Counted from the first letter of the stretch, positions 35,862 to 45,388 are shown. The stretch: 64,000 nt of DNA from Alloalcanivorax dieselolei B5 (GCF_000300005.1 NC_018691.1:2914001-2978000); one strand, 5' to 3'. Notes: generated by a model not told the origin, from the letters alone. Made by a program: numbers and translations.

Positions 35862-38282
35862 ATGCCCGTTTCGTTGACCTCCCTTGCTTGCCGGTCCCTT
35901 CCCTCCCTGGGACGGTCCCTGCTGGTTATCCTCAGTCTGGGCCTGCCGCTGCTGCCCGTTGCCGCGCAGGCCCAGAGCGCCGCTGCCAATACGGAAGCAC
36001 GGCAGCGCTACAGCATCCCCGCCGGGCCCCTGGAAGCGGCCCTGAACCGCTTTGGTCAACAGGCGCGGATCCTGCTGTCGTTCTCTCCCGAGTTGGTAAA
36101 GGATCTGCGCAGCCCCGGCCTCAAAGGCAGCTATACGGTGGCGGATGGTCTCCAGCACTTGCTGGCGGGCACGGCGTTGCAAGCACGCACCAACGGCCAG
36201 GGCGGCTATCGAATCCAACCGGCGACGTCACGTCTGGCGCCGATCGACGTCAGCGCCGATGTCCCGGTCTCCAGCGCCGCCATGCCGGTGCCGGTGTACG
36301 CCGGCGGTCAGGTGGCCAGCGGCGGCCGTGTTGGCGTGCTGGGCGACATGGATATGATGGAAGCGCCGTTCAATATCACCGCCTACACCGCCGAACTGGT
36401 GGACGATCAGCAGGCGCGCAGCGTCGCCGATATCCTGGTCAACAACAGCGCCGCGGTACGTCTCACCGGCGCCCGGGGCGACCTCAACGACAGCTACACC
36501 ATTCGCGGCTTTCCGGTGAACAACCATGACGTGGCACTCAATGGCGTCTATGGCCTGCTGCCCTATTGGCGGGTACCGATTGAGTTCGCCGAGCGGGTGG
36601 AACTGATCCGCGGCCCCAACGCCCTGCTCAACGGCATGGCCCCCAGCGGCAGCGTCGGCGGCGCCATCAACGTGGTGCCCAAACGGGCGGCGGCGCAGCC
36701 GCTGACCCGGCTCAGCGTGGACTACACCTCCGACAGTCAGGTCGGCACTCATGTGGATGTGGGGCGACGGTTCGGTGACGAAAAGCGTTTCGGCGTGCGC
36801 TTCAACGGCGTCTATCGTCAGGGTGACACCGCTCTGGAAGACCAGAGCCGGGAATTCCCGTTGATGACTCTGGCGCTGGATTATCAGGGCGAGCGTTTGC
36901 GACTGTCCTCCGATCTGCTGTTCCAGAAGGAGAAACTCAACGGTGTGATCCGGCCGATCCAGGTGGCGGAAGGCGTGTCGATGCCGGACGCACCGGACGC
37001 CGATCGCCTGTTCGGCATGAAAAACTCCTACTCCGACGCCCAGACCTTATCCATCGCCAACAACGCCGAGTACGACTTCAATGACCATATCACCGGCTTT
37101 CTTACCTTCGGTGGTCGCGAAAATGAATGGGACACCGAAGCCGCCAATGTTGTGGTTACCGATGGGGACAGCGGCGCGTCGAACTTCGGCTCCGCGCGCC
37201 AACGCGCCGAACGGCGCACCCTGGTGGCCCAGACGGGCCTGCGCGGGCGCTTCGCCACCGGCGCCGTGAACCATCAGTGGTCGGTGAGCGTGAATCGTCT
37301 TAAACATCGCGAAGGCGTCGTTTATCAATTTGGCGCACCGGTAAGCGGCAATCTCTACGATCCAGCCAGGGATCTGGAGGTGGACTACTCCTCCCTGGAT
37401 GGCCACATCCCCACCACTCAGGAATACGTATTCAGCGGTCTGACTCTCACCGATCGCTTGTTGATGCTGGACGACCGCCTGCAATTGACCCTGGGAGCTC
37501 GCCGTCAGTGGATCAAGACTGATAACTACGACCAGAACACCGGCGCCAAAACCAGCGACTACAACGAACAACTGTGGACGCCCCTGATTGGCCTGGCGGT
37601 GATGCCACTGAACAACCTGACCTTCTATGCCAACGCCATCCAGGGGCTGAGTCCCGGCGATGCCGCGCCGCTCACCGCCAGCAATCCAGGCACCATTCTG
37701 GCCCCCTATAAAACCAAACAGTTCGAAGTAGGCGCGAAGTACGACAGCGGCCGGTTTGGTGCCACCCTCGCCGCTTTCCAGATCAAAAAACCCAGCGCCT
37801 ACGTGAACAGTGACAATGTTTTCAAAGCCGATGGCGAACAGCGTAATCGGGGCGTTGAAGTGAGTCTTTTCGGTGAGCCCGTGAAGGGCCTGCGCGTACT
37901 TTCCGGCCTGAGTTATATCCAGCCTCGCCTGACCGATACCCAGGGCGGCGACAATGACGACAACGATGCCCCCGGCGTTTCCCGCAAGCAAGCCAACCTG
38001 GGTTTCGACTGGGACCTGTCCGGCCAAATCAGTCTCGGCGCCCGCTGGATTTACACCGGCGAAGCTTATCTGGACGCCGCCAACACCCGCACTATTCCCG
38101 ACTGGCACCGGGTGGATCTGGGCGCCCGCTATCGTCTCAATCTTTCCGGCACGCCGGTGGTGCTGCGCGCCAATCTGGAAAACGCGCTCGGCGAGGATTA
38201 CTGGCAAGGGGCGAGTGGCTATGAAGGGGTGAACATCGGCGTGCCGCGCACCTTCACCCTGTCCGTGACCATGGATCTGTAA
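35862..38282 (+). CDS. TonB-dependent siderophore receptor with STN signalling domain
   Basis: An 806-residue outer-membrane receptor. It has a signal peptide (about 1-38, cleaved after AAQAQ), a STN domain for FecR contact (about 46-120) and a plug domain with SYTIRGFPVNNHDVALNGV and VELIRGPNALLNGMAPSGSV. The 22-strand barrel ends PRTFTLSVTMDL, with the terminal aromatic-x-hydrophobic pattern relaxed to Leu. The FpvA/FhuE-type layout plus fecIR indicates a transducing ferric-siderophore receptor; the ligand is unknown. A CGGAG site precedes the ATG. Confidence 0.95.
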   Translation: MPVSLTSLACRSLPSLGRSLLVILSLGLPLLPVAAQAQSAAANTEARQRYSIPAGPLEAALNRFGQQARILLSFSPELVKDLRSPGLKGSYTVADGLQHLLAGTALQARTNGQGGYRIQPATSRLAPIDVSADVPVSSAAMPVPVYAGGQVASGGRVGVLGDMDMMEAPFNITAYTAELVDDQQARSVADILVNNSAAVRLTGARGDLNDSYTIRGFPVNNHDVALNGVYGLLPYWRVPIEFAERVELIRGPNALLNGMAPSGSVGGAINVVPKRAAAQPLTRLSVDYTSDSQVGTHVDVGRRFGDEKRFGVRFNGVYRQGDTALEDQSREFPLMTLALDYQGERLRLSSDLLFQKEKLNGVIRPIQVAEGVSMPDAPDADRLFGMKNSYSDAQTLSIANNAEYDFNDHITGFLTFGGRENEWDTEAANVVVTDGDSGASNFGSARQRAERRTLVAQTGLRGRFATGAVNHQWSVSVNRLKHREGVVYQFGAPVSGNLYDPARDLEVDYSSLDGHIPTTQEYVFSGLTLTDRLLMLDDRLQLTLGARRQWIKTDNYDQNTGAKTSDYNEQLWTPLIGLAVMPLNNLTFYANAIQGLSPGDAAPLTASNPGTILAPYKTKQFEVGAKYDSGRFGATLAAFQIKKPSAYVNSDNVFKADGEQRNRGVEVSLFGEPVKGLRVLSGLSYIQPRLTDTQGGDNDDNDAPGVSRKQANLGFDWDLSGQISLGARWIYTGEAYLDAANTRTIPDWHRVDLGARYRLNLSGTPVVLRANLENALGEDYWQGASGYEGVNIGVPRTFTLSVTMDL

Positions 38283-38305
38283 GGCCACCGGCGGAGATAA
38301 GAACC

Positions 38306-39442
38306 ATGACATCCCGAGCTTTTCGCATCTGGTCCTTCGTGCACAAGTGGACCAGCCTGGTCGCCACCGTCTTCATGCTGATGCTGTGCCTGACCGGTCT
38401 GCCGCTGATCTTTCATCATGAGATCGAACATCTGACGCTGCCGGAACTGGAAACCCTGCCCGAGGACCACACGGCGGTGCCGGTACAGAGCATCATCGAC
38501 CGGGCGGACCGCAACCGCCCGGATGAACACGTCCTCTATGCGTTCTTCGACGACGAGGATCCTCTGGTCATCGTAGCCACCGGCGCCTCGCCGATGAGCG
38601 CCCCGGAAACCTTCCACTACCAGACCTTCGATCTGCGTAATGGCCGGCAACTGCAGGTGGCCCAGCCCACGGAAGGCTTCATGTATGTAATGAGGCGTCT
38701 GCACGTGGACTTGTTCGCCGCGCTGCCGGGCATGCTGTTCCTGGGATTGATGGGACTGCTGGTGATGATCGCCATCGTCAGCGGCGTGGTGCTGTACGCG
38801 CCGTTCATGCGCAAACAGCCTTTTGCCACGGTACGTACTCAACGCAGCCGGCGTCTGCGCTGGCTGGATCTGCACAACCTGCTGGGCATCGTCACCGTGG
38901 TCTGGCTCGCGGTGGTCACCCTGACTGGAATGATCAATACCCTGGCGGTGCCCATCGAGCGCATGTGGCAGGCCAGCGAGCTGGCGGCGATGAGCGCCTC
39001 CCATCGGGACCGGCCGGTGCCGGAACACTACGCCGCCGCGGACCGGGTTACCGGCGAAGTGCGGGCCGCTTTCCCGAACAGCCATCTGCTCACCCTGGCC
39101 TTTCCCGGCACGCCGTTCGCCAGCCCGCATCACTACGGCGTCTATCTGGTGGGCAATACCCCGGTGACCAGCCGCGTGCTGACTCCGGTGCTGGCGGACG
39201 CCGCCAGCGGCGAGATCACCGCCACCCGCGCCATGCCCTGGTACGCCCAGACCCTGTTTCTGTCACAACCGCTGCACTTCGGTGACTACGGCGGCCTGCC
39301 GTTGAAACTGCTGTGGACGGTGCTGGATCTGATCACCATCGTGGTGCTCGTTAGCGGATTGTACTTGTGGCTCGGCAAAAGACGCGGCAACAAACGAGCC
39401 ACGGAAGAAGAACCGGATTACCTGCTGGAGGACACCGCATGA
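38306..39442 (+). CDS. PepSY-associated TM protein, ferric-siderophore reductase-like
   Basis: A 378-residue inner-membrane protein with four TM helices (about 20-42, 145-167, 195-215 and 335-355) and PepSY domains. Conserved His residues occur in FVHKWTSLVATVFML, FHHEIEHLTL, RLHVDLFA and DLHNLLG, as in haem-binding PiuB/FoxB-like siderophore reductases. Such proteins release iron after siderophore import. It is 24 bp after the receptor and its stop overlaps the next gene (ATGA). Confidence 0.92.
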   Translation: MTSRAFRIWSFVHKWTSLVATVFMLMLCLTGLPLIFHHEIEHLTLPELETLPEDHTAVPVQSIIDRADRNRPDEHVLYAFFDDEDPLVIVATGASPMSAPETFHYQTFDLRNGRQLQVAQPTEGFMYVMRRLHVDLFAALPGMLFLGLMGLLVMIAIVSGVVLYAPFMRKQPFATVRTQRSRRLRWLDLHNLLGIVTVVWLAVVTLTGMINTLAVPIERMWQASELAAMSASHRDRPVPEHYAAADRVTGEVRAAFPNSHLLTLAFPGTPFASPHHYGVYLVGNTPVTSRVLTPVLADAASGEITATRAMPWYAQTLFLSQPLHFGDYGGLPLKLLWTVLDLITIVVLVSGLYLWLGKRRGNKRATEEEPDYLLEDTA

Positions 39443-39630
39443 ACACGCAGCAACGAGCCGTGGCAAAACCCACCGGGTTATGGGGCATTTTCCGCATCCC
39501 GTTCTGGATCGGTGTGATCAGCGCGGTGGGGCTGGTGTCCGCCCTGCTTGCCGACGGCGTGTGGGATGCCTTGTCCTGGCTGTGCCTGGCGGTGCCGGTC
39601 ATCATCGCCCTGCGTCCGCGGCGCGTCTGA
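39439..39630 (+). CDS. Small two-helix membrane protein of the iron cassette
   Basis: A 63-residue protein with two hydrophobic segments (FWIGVISAVGLVSALLAD and ALSWLCLAVPVIIAL) and a basic C-terminal RPRRV. Its ATG overlaps the PepSY gene stop by four bases, so it is translated with it and is likely an accessory to the reductase-like protein. I do not recognise a named family with confidence. Confidence 0.82.
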   Translation: MNTQQRAVAKPTGLWGIFRIPFWIGVISAVGLVSALLADGVWDALSWLCLAVPVIIALRPRRV

Positions 39631-39718
39631 TCCGTCGCGGTCCTTCCCCGTATGAAGCACCGTTGTGGGCCAACTGGCTTATGCGCATCGCTACTAAAGC
39701 AGCTTCCCACAGACCGAA

Positions 39719-39810
39719 CTACGAAGCCTCTGTAGGAGCCAGCCCTGCTGGCGAATCTTTTCTTTGTGCCCTATTCGCCAGCAGGGCTGGCTCCCACAGC
39801 GGCCTTGTAG
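39719..39810. repeat. REP-like palindrome, GTAGGAGC family, type B/B
   Basis: Inner arms 39731-39756 and 39773-39798 are inverted with one mismatch (TGTAGGAG against TGTGGGAG when reversed). They are extended by CTACGAAGCCTC on the left and GCGGCCTTGTAG on the right. It lies between the convergent small membrane protein and the TRAP permease gene. The rest of this 256-bp gap holds no gene. Confidence 0.88.
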
Positions 39811-39886
39811 CGACTTCTAATTTCATGTTCCCGAGGTCCGGCGCTTGCGAAAAGAACCGCGATCTTTTTTGTGCAAGGCCGGCGAA

Positions 39887-41206
39887 TCACCAACCGATGG
39901 CCTTGGGCAGCCAGGTGGCCACCTCGGGTACGAAAAACAGGATCATCACCGCCAGCATCTGCAACAACACAAACGGCAAGGCACCGAGATAGATGTGACG
40001 GGTGGTGATCCCCGGCGGTGCCACACCCTTGAGGAAGAACAGCGCCCAGCCAAACGGCGGCGTCAGGAACGACATTTGCAGATTCATCGCCACCAGCGTC
40101 GCCAGCCACACCATGTCGGTGCCGTAGCCATGGAACACCGGCAGAAACATGGGCAACGCGATATAGGAAATCTCGATCCACTCGAGAAAGAAGCCGAGCA
40201 CGAACAACAGCAACATCAGAAACAATACGGCGCCGATTTCGCCCCCGGGCAGCAGCGCGAACAGCTCATGCACCAGGTTATCGCCTCCGAGCCCACGGAA
40301 GGCCAGCGCGAAGGGCTGAGCGCACAACAGGATGAAGAACACCATGGCGGTGATGGTCAAGGTGCCGTGCAGCGTTTCGCGTAGCAACGTGGCGTTCATA
40401 CGGCGGGCGGCGAGCGCGATCAAGGCGCTGCCGAGCGCCCCCATGGAGGCCGCTTCGGTGGGCGCGGCGATACCGGCGATGATCGATCCCAGCACCGCCA
40501 TCATCAGCAGCAACGGCGGTAAAACGGTACGCAGCAGGTCACGGCCCAGCCCGCCCGATGTCGCCCGTTCCCCGGCGGGAATCGCCGGCACCCAGGATGG
40601 CCGCCACCGGCCCAGTATCAGCAGAAACACGACGTACACCAGCGCCAGCACCAAGCCGGGCAGGAACGCCGCGGCGAACAGCGTGCCCACCGATTCACCG
40701 ACGATCTCGGCAAGCAGAATCAGCACCAGACTGGGAGGAATGATTTGCCCCAGCGTGCCCGACGCGCAGATTGTGCCGGAGGCGATGGACGGGGCGTAAC
40801 CGCGACGCATCAGCGTCGGCAGGGTCAGCATCGCCACGGTCACCACGGTGGCGCCGACAATACCGGTGGACGCCCCCATCAGCACGCCGACAATGACGAT
40901 GGCGATGCCCATGCCGCCATTCACCGGCCCCATCAAACGGCCGATGGTTTCCAGCATATCCTCCGCCACCCGCGATTTTTCCAGCATCACGCCCATGAAC
41001 ACGAACAGTGGGATCGCCAGCATGGTGTAGTTGGTGACCACGCCGTAGAGGCGCGCGGGCAACAGTGAAAACAGCATGGGACCGAAGCCGATGAAGCCGA
41101 CGGTGAATCCCGATACCGCCAGTGAAATGGCCACCGGTACGCCGATCATCATCAGCGTCAGAAAGCCGCCGATCAGTGCCAGTATCAACCACTCATTACC
41201 GCTCAT
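39887..41206 (-). CDS. TRAP transporter large permease (DctM-type)
   Basis: A 439-residue protein with about 12 hydrophobic segments of the TRAP DctM family (GVPVAISLAVSGFTVGFIG near the start, GTLGQIIPPSLVLILLAE in the middle). It forms the Na+-coupled channel of a tripartite uptake system. The start overlaps the small-permease stop (ATGA). Last gene of dctP-dctQ-dctM. Confidence 0.95.
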   Translation of the reverse strand: MSGNEWLILALIGGFLTLMMIGVPVAISLAVSGFTVGFIGFGPMLFSLLPARLYGVVTNYTMLAIPLFVFMGVMLEKSRVAEDMLETIGRLMGPVNGGMGIAIVIVGVLMGASTGIVGATVVTVAMLTLPTLMRRGYAPSIASGTICASGTLGQIIPPSLVLILLAEIVGESVGTLFAAAFLPGLVLALVYVVFLLILGRWRPSWVPAIPAGERATSGGLGRDLLRTVLPPLLLMMAVLGSIIAGIAAPTEAASMGALGSALIALAARRMNATLLRETLHGTLTITAMVFFILLCAQPFALAFRGLGGDNLVHELFALLPGGEIGAVLFLMLLLFVLGFFLEWIEISYIALPMFLPVFHGYGTDMVWLATLVAMNLQMSFLTPPFGWALFFLKGVAPPGITTRHIYLGALPFVLLQMLAVMILFFVPEVATWLPKAIGW

Positions 41207-41760
41207 GGGCGGGGCTCCCGGCTATCCTCGGGTGCTGCGCGGGAAAACAACCGCGCCCCGGCACGCAGCACGTCGATCAATCCCTGCAACGCCAGTAACG
41301 CGAATCCCAATGGAATGAATACTTTGAGCAAATAGCGGTAAGGCAGGCCGCCAGGATCCGGCGATCCCTCACCGGTGTGATAGGACTGCATCACATAGGG
41401 TATCGCCAGCGTGGCGATAAGTACGCCGACGGCCAGGGTTAGCAGACTGGCGAGCAAATCGATCCCTTCACGCGTGCGCGGCCCGAAGCGTTCATAGAGA
41501 AAATCCACCCGCACATCCGCACGGTGATAGACCGCGTAGGCCATGCCGAGCAACGCGATCGGCGAGACCAGATGCCATTCGGCTTCCTGCATGCCCACCG
41601 GGCTCCAGGACAACACATAACGCAGCAGCACATTGGTGGCGACCAGAACCACCAGCATCAGCACGGCGGCACGGGCCACCCAGCCTGCGGCCCGCACCAC
41701 GGGCTCAAGGCGGTTCACTACAAAACGGTTCAACAACCCATCCATCAGCAAGGCTCTCAC
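41203..41760 (-). CDS. TRAP transporter small permease (DctQ-type)
   Basis: A 185-residue protein with four membrane helices and the DctQ signature region (WHLVSPIALLGMAYAVYHRA, ADVRVDFLYERF). It joins the large permease. A GTG start at 41760 overlaps the dctP stop (GTGA), which I take as the start; an in-frame ATG at 41745 is the alternative and shortens it by five residues. Confidence 0.92.
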   Translation of the reverse strand: MRALLMDGLLNRFVVNRLEPVVRAAGWVARAAVLMLVVLVATNVLLRYVLSWSPVGMQEAEWHLVSPIALLGMAYAVYHRADVRVDFLYERFGPRTREGIDLLASLLTLAVGVLIATLAIPYVMQSYHTGEGSPDPGGLPYRYLLKVFIPLGFALLALQGLIDVLRAGARLFSRAAPEDSREPRP

Positions 41761-42845
41761 AGCATCATGAAGGCTTTTTCGCTCACCGCTGCCCAGGACT
41801 CGTGTTTGCCACGGAAATCCATGAAGGCGTCGTGCACCTTGCGTGTGGTCTTATCCGCCTTGGCCAGACTTTCCAGGGTTTCGGCGGTGACCTCCTTCAA
41901 CTTCGCCACCACGTCCGCCGGCAACGGGCGGGCATCGACGCCTTCATTGGTGACCAGGTCGGTAAGGGCATCGGCGTTGACCGCTTCACACCAGGCGTGG
42001 CTCTCCACATTGCATGCCTGCGCGGCGGTCCGTACCACCGCCCGCAGGTCCTCGGGCAGGCTGTCCCAGGCTTTTTTGTTGATGATCAGTTCGGTGACGT
42101 TGGTCGGCTCGTGCCAACCGGTGGTGTAATAGTATTTGGCCGCCTTGTGCAGCCCGAGACGCCGGTCCTGATAAGGACCAACAAATTCGGCGGCGTCGAT
42201 CACGCCCCGTTCCAGCGCCGGAAAGATTTCCCCGCCGGGCAACAGGCGCACGGTCACGCCAAGCTCGGCGTAGACCCGGCCCGCCAACCCCGGGATACGC
42301 ATCTTGAGCCCATCCAGATCACCGACATTTTCAATCGGCTTGCGGAACCAGCCCGTCATTTGAGTACCGGTGTTGCCCATGGGCATGGCCACCAGCCCGT
42401 GCTCGGCGTAGATCTGGTTCCATAATTCGAGGCCGCCACCGTGGTAAATCCAGGCGTTCATGCCCTGTGTGTTCATACCAAAAGGGACCGTGGTGAAGTA
42501 CTGCGCGGCGGGAATTCTGCCGGCCCAGAAATAGGCATTGGCCGCGTTCATCTCCACCAACCCCTTGGACACCGCGTCAAACCCTTCCATGGCGGGAATC
42601 AATTCGCCAGCGGCGAAATGCTGGATCTTCAGACGCCCGCCGGAAAGGATTTCCACTTTCTTGCAAAAGTCAGTGGGGCTGCCCGGCCCCTGCACATAGA
42701 ACGGCGCGCCCGGCGGGTAGGCGTTGGTCATCTTCCAGTTGAAGGTGGTTTGCGACTCCGCCCGAACGATGGCGGGGGCGCCCAGTATCGCACCGGACGC
42801 GGCGGCCCCGGCGGTGGCGAGGAACTTGCGGCGATTCAGGGTCAT
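41757..42845 (-). CDS. TRAP transporter periplasmic solute-binding protein (DctP-type)
   Basis: A 362-residue binding protein with a twin-arginine signal peptide (NRRKFLATAGAAASGAILG, cleavage after about residue 29). The DctP core includes LKMRIPGLAGRVYAELGV with the conserved carboxylate-binding Arg. GWHEPTNVTELIINKKAW resembles the 2-oxoacid/lactate-binding subgroup (TakP-like), so a monocarboxylate or keto acid is a reasonable but unproven ligand. First gene of the three-gene operon. Confidence 0.92.
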   Translation of the reverse strand: MTLNRRKFLATAGAAASGAILGAPAIVRAESQTTFNWKMTNAYPPGAPFYVQGPGSPTDFCKKVEILSGGRLKIQHFAAGELIPAMEGFDAVSKGLVEMNAANAYFWAGRIPAAQYFTTVPFGMNTQGMNAWIYHGGGLELWNQIYAEHGLVAMPMGNTGTQMTGWFRKPIENVGDLDGLKMRIPGLAGRVYAELGVTVRLLPGGEIFPALERGVIDAAEFVGPYQDRRLGLHKAAKYYYTTGWHEPTNVTELIINKKAWDSLPEDLRAVVRTAAQACNVESHAWCEAVNADALTDLVTNEGVDARPLPADVVAKLKEVTAETLESLAKADKTTRKVHDAFMDFRGKHESWAAVSEKAFMML

Positions 42846-43028
42846 GGTGGTCTGCTCCTGTTTCCGTGATCAGCGCCCGAAGGCATTTGTAATGCCGACC
42901 TCAGCAAGGCTCATGCCAAACCATAGCTAACCGTAACGCTATGATTTTTATCTTTTTTCTTTTACGGCGAGCCATTCTCCATGAGCACCGGCATCGCCCA
43001 GTACGGAGCCGGACAACCGCACAAACGA

Positions 43029-43072
43029 ATGACAAATGGCGTATCACCACGGGCCGGGAAGCCATTTGTCAT
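43029..43072. promoter_or_regulatory. Perfect 12-bp inverted repeat upstream of the TRAP operon
   Basis: ATGACAAATGGC (43029-43040) and GCCATTTGTCAT (43061-43072) are separated by 20 bp. It lies about 185 bp upstream of dctP in a 337-bp gap (42846-43182) that otherwise holds no recognisable gene. It has the form of a regulator-binding dyad, perhaps for the neighbouring Lrp/AsnC protein. It could also be an RNA hairpin. No strong sigma-70 promoter was evident to me. Confidence 0.55.
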
Positions 43073-43182
43073 CTGGCGGCAAACATTGGTGTCCGATCGT
43101 CAGTCCGGGGGCCGCCATCGCTGACAGATGTATGGCGCGCACCGCTTGAGTACCCGCGCACCCGCACAGTGCGAAGCCGACG

Positions 43183-43629
43183 CTACAGACGCGGGCCGCC
43201 ACGCCGGTGCTTGACGCGGGACATCAGCATTTTGCAGTCGACGGAGAGGACCTCCGGACGGTTGAAGATGCGGCGGCGGGCAAAGGCGTCAAAGCTTTCG
43301 AAGCTGTCGGTGAGGGTGTGAATATGCAGGCTCTGCAAATCACTCATGATGTAAAGGCTGACCACTTCCTGGCAGTCCGCCAGTTCCTGGGACACCGTTT
43401 CCAACTGCGCCGGCGCCACTTTCAGATCGATAAAGAGGGAAATCACCTTGCCCAGCTTCTCCGGATTGACCACGGCGGAGAATTGCTCAATGACGCCGCT
43501 GGTCACCAGCCCCTGTACCCGGGTGCGGGCATGGGCACGGGAAATACCGAGCTGGCGGGCGATATCGGCGTAGGAGGCGCGCGCGTCCTTGATCAGGATA
43601 TTCAGCAGAGCACTGTCGAGTTTGTTCAT
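43183..43629 (-). CDS. Lrp/AsnC-family transcriptional regulator
   Basis: A 148-residue protein with an N-terminal HTH (LDSALLNILIKDARASYADI, then ARQLGISRAHARTRVQGL) and a C-terminal RAM/AsnC ligand-binding domain. It lies upstream of the TRAP operon in the same orientation, so it is the natural candidate for controlling it. Such regulators sense amino or keto acids. The C-terminus RVKHRRGGPRL is basic. Confidence 0.93.
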   Translation of the reverse strand: MNKLDSALLNILIKDARASYADIARQLGISRAHARTRVQGLVTSGVIEQFSAVVNPEKLGKVISLFIDLKVAPAQLETVSQELADCQEVVSLYIMSDLQSLHIHTLTDSFESFDAFARRRIFNRPEVLSVDCKMLMSRVKHRRGGPRL

Positions 43630-43692
43630 GACCGGTCCACATCACCATGTGCCACCGGTCATGCAGGGTTCATGCCCTTCGGACCGCCGGGC

Positions 43693-44568
43693 TCAATCGC
43701 CGGATCTCTCCAGATCCAGGAAAGCGCGGATCCGTGCCGCCACCGGCTCCGGCGTGTCCATGTGCAGATGATGCCGTCCCGGCAGAACAACTTTGCGGCC
43801 ATCCTTGAGCCACTCGAAGCGATGCTCGAACTTCGCTTTCCCGGCCAACCCCTGCTCACCCAGAATCACCATGGTGGGCGCTTCAATGGCACGGACAAAG
43901 CCCTCCACCTGCTCCTCGGTAAAGCGCACCGAGGAAGCGATGCGCAGGCGCATGTCGGTACGCCAGGTCCAGCCGCCTTCCACCGCCACCAGACCACGTT
44001 CGCACAGCAGCCGCGCGGACTCGGTTTCCAGACCACCGAGCGCCGGCTGGCGTACCGCCACGGCGTCGTCGATGTGACGGTAAACCGGCTTGCGCTTCTC
44101 CGGCAGGGTGTGCATTTGATCGATGGCGGTGCGCAGTGTGCTGGCCACTTCATTGGCGGGCGTGGCGGGCGGGCCCAGTCCTTCGATCAGCACCAGTTTG
44201 CTGACCCGCTCGGGGAAAGTGGCGGCGAACAGGCAGGCCACGCCGGCGCCCATGGAATGCCCCATCAGCACGAAACGGTCCCAGCCCAGTTGATCGGCCA
44301 CTGCCAGCACGTCACGCACATGGTCCACGTAATGGGTGGCCAGCTCCGCCGGACGGTGCTCGGAATGGCCATGGCCGGCGAAGTCCAGCGCCACCATGGG
44401 CCGGTGCAAATGCGCGGACAGCGGCAGATAGGAAGCGGCATTGTCGAGCCAGCCATGCAGCGCGAGAATCGGTTCACCCTCGCCATCCCAATACAGCGCC
44501 GCCAGGGTTTGTCCGTAGGCGGAAAAGCGGCGTTCTTCAGGCACTCTTTTGGTTGGCGGGGAGGGCAT
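43693..44568 (-). CDS. Alpha/beta hydrolase
   Basis: A 291-residue alpha/beta-hydrolase-fold protein. The oxyanion motif is LHGWLDNA, the nucleophile elbow is GHSMGAG (about S108), an acid lies in LVLIEGLG and the catalytic His is in GRHHLHMDTP. Likely an esterase or lipase; the substrate is unknown. It overlaps the preceding hydrolase by 32 bp, implying coupled expression of two different hydrolases. Confidence 0.92.
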   Translation of the reverse strand: MPSPPTKRVPEERRFSAYGQTLAALYWDGEGEPILALHGWLDNAASYLPLSAHLHRPMVALDFAGHGHSEHRPAELATHYVDHVRDVLAVADQLGWDRFVLMGHSMGAGVACLFAATFPERVSKLVLIEGLGPPATPANEVASTLRTAIDQMHTLPEKRKPVYRHIDDAVAVRQPALGGLETESARLLCERGLVAVEGGWTWRTDMRLRIASSVRFTEEQVEGFVRAIEAPTMVILGEQGLAGKAKFEHRFEWLKDGRKVVLPGRHHLHMDTPEPVAARIRAFLDLERSGD

Positions 44569-45388
44569 GCTCGGCTCCGGTCAGTTCCACGATCAGTTCC
44601 CGCACCATTTCAGCGGTACGCTCCGGGTATTGCAACGGGTACATGTGCCCTCCCGGCGAGAACAGCCGGCGCAGACGGTGACGGCGCGCGTGACGCCCGC
44701 CGCTGTGATGAAACGGCGGCGGCGAATCCTGGCCGGTGACCAGGGCGCCGGGCACCTTGAGGCGGGGCATGCGCGTGAGGCCGGTGGGGACCTCACGGAA
44801 GATCGCCACTTCGATTGCCGGGCGGAAGCGCAGCCGCCAGCCGTCACCGTGACGCTCCAGACCGGCCCGCAGATAATCCCGCAGACAGCGCGGATCGAAC
44901 GCCTTGAAGAAGCCACGGGAGCCGAAATAGCTCTCCACGTCCTCCCAGTTATCCCAATGATCGAGCCGGGTTTTGCTGAGGCCGGCGGGGGTGAACCTGT
45001 CCTGCAGGCCCAGCGCCTTGATGCCGCGCATGAGCACGCCCCGGAACCCGTTGGCCATGGGCGGATCCAGCATGATCAGCGCCTTGAACCAGTCCGGGTG
45101 GCGCTGGGCCACGTGAAACATCAGCACCGAGCCCATGGAATGGCCCAGACCGATCAGCGGCTTGGGCAGATCCCGCATCCACTCTTCCAGCTCCAGGCTC
45201 AGGCTTTTCCAGTCGGCGTCCACCGGGAAGCGCGCATCGTGCGCCAGACACTCGATAATCCGCACGTCATAGTGCGCCGCCAGCGGCGCCAGGAAAGTGT
45301 CGTAACTGTGACCGGGCACACCGTTGGCATGGGCGAACGCGAGCGTGGTTTTGCGCCCGGCTTCACCGGTGTTATCGGTATCCGTCAT
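44537..45388 (-). CDS. Alpha/beta hydrolase
   Basis: A 283-residue alpha/beta-hydrolase. HANGVPGHSYDTFLAPLA precedes the nucleophile elbow GLGHSMGSVLMF (about S104), and LDPPMANGF follows. The catalytic His is probably in SPGGHMYPL. It resembles uncharacterised Pseudomonas hydrolases next to a second hydrolase gene, here overlapping by 32 bp. The two proteins are only distantly similar, so this is not a recent duplication. Confidence 0.9.
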   Translation of the reverse strand: MTDTDNTGEAGRKTTLAFAHANGVPGHSYDTFLAPLAAHYDVRIIECLAHDARFPVDADWKSLSLELEEWMRDLPKPLIGLGHSMGSVLMFHVAQRHPDWFKALIMLDPPMANGFRGVLMRGIKALGLQDRFTPAGLSKTRLDHWDNWEDVESYFGSRGFFKAFDPRCLRDYLRAGLERHGDGWRLRFRPAIEVAIFREVPTGLTRMPRLKVPGALVTGQDSPPPFHHSGGRHARRHRLRRLFSPGGHMYPLQYPERTAEMVRELIVELTGAEHALPANQKSA

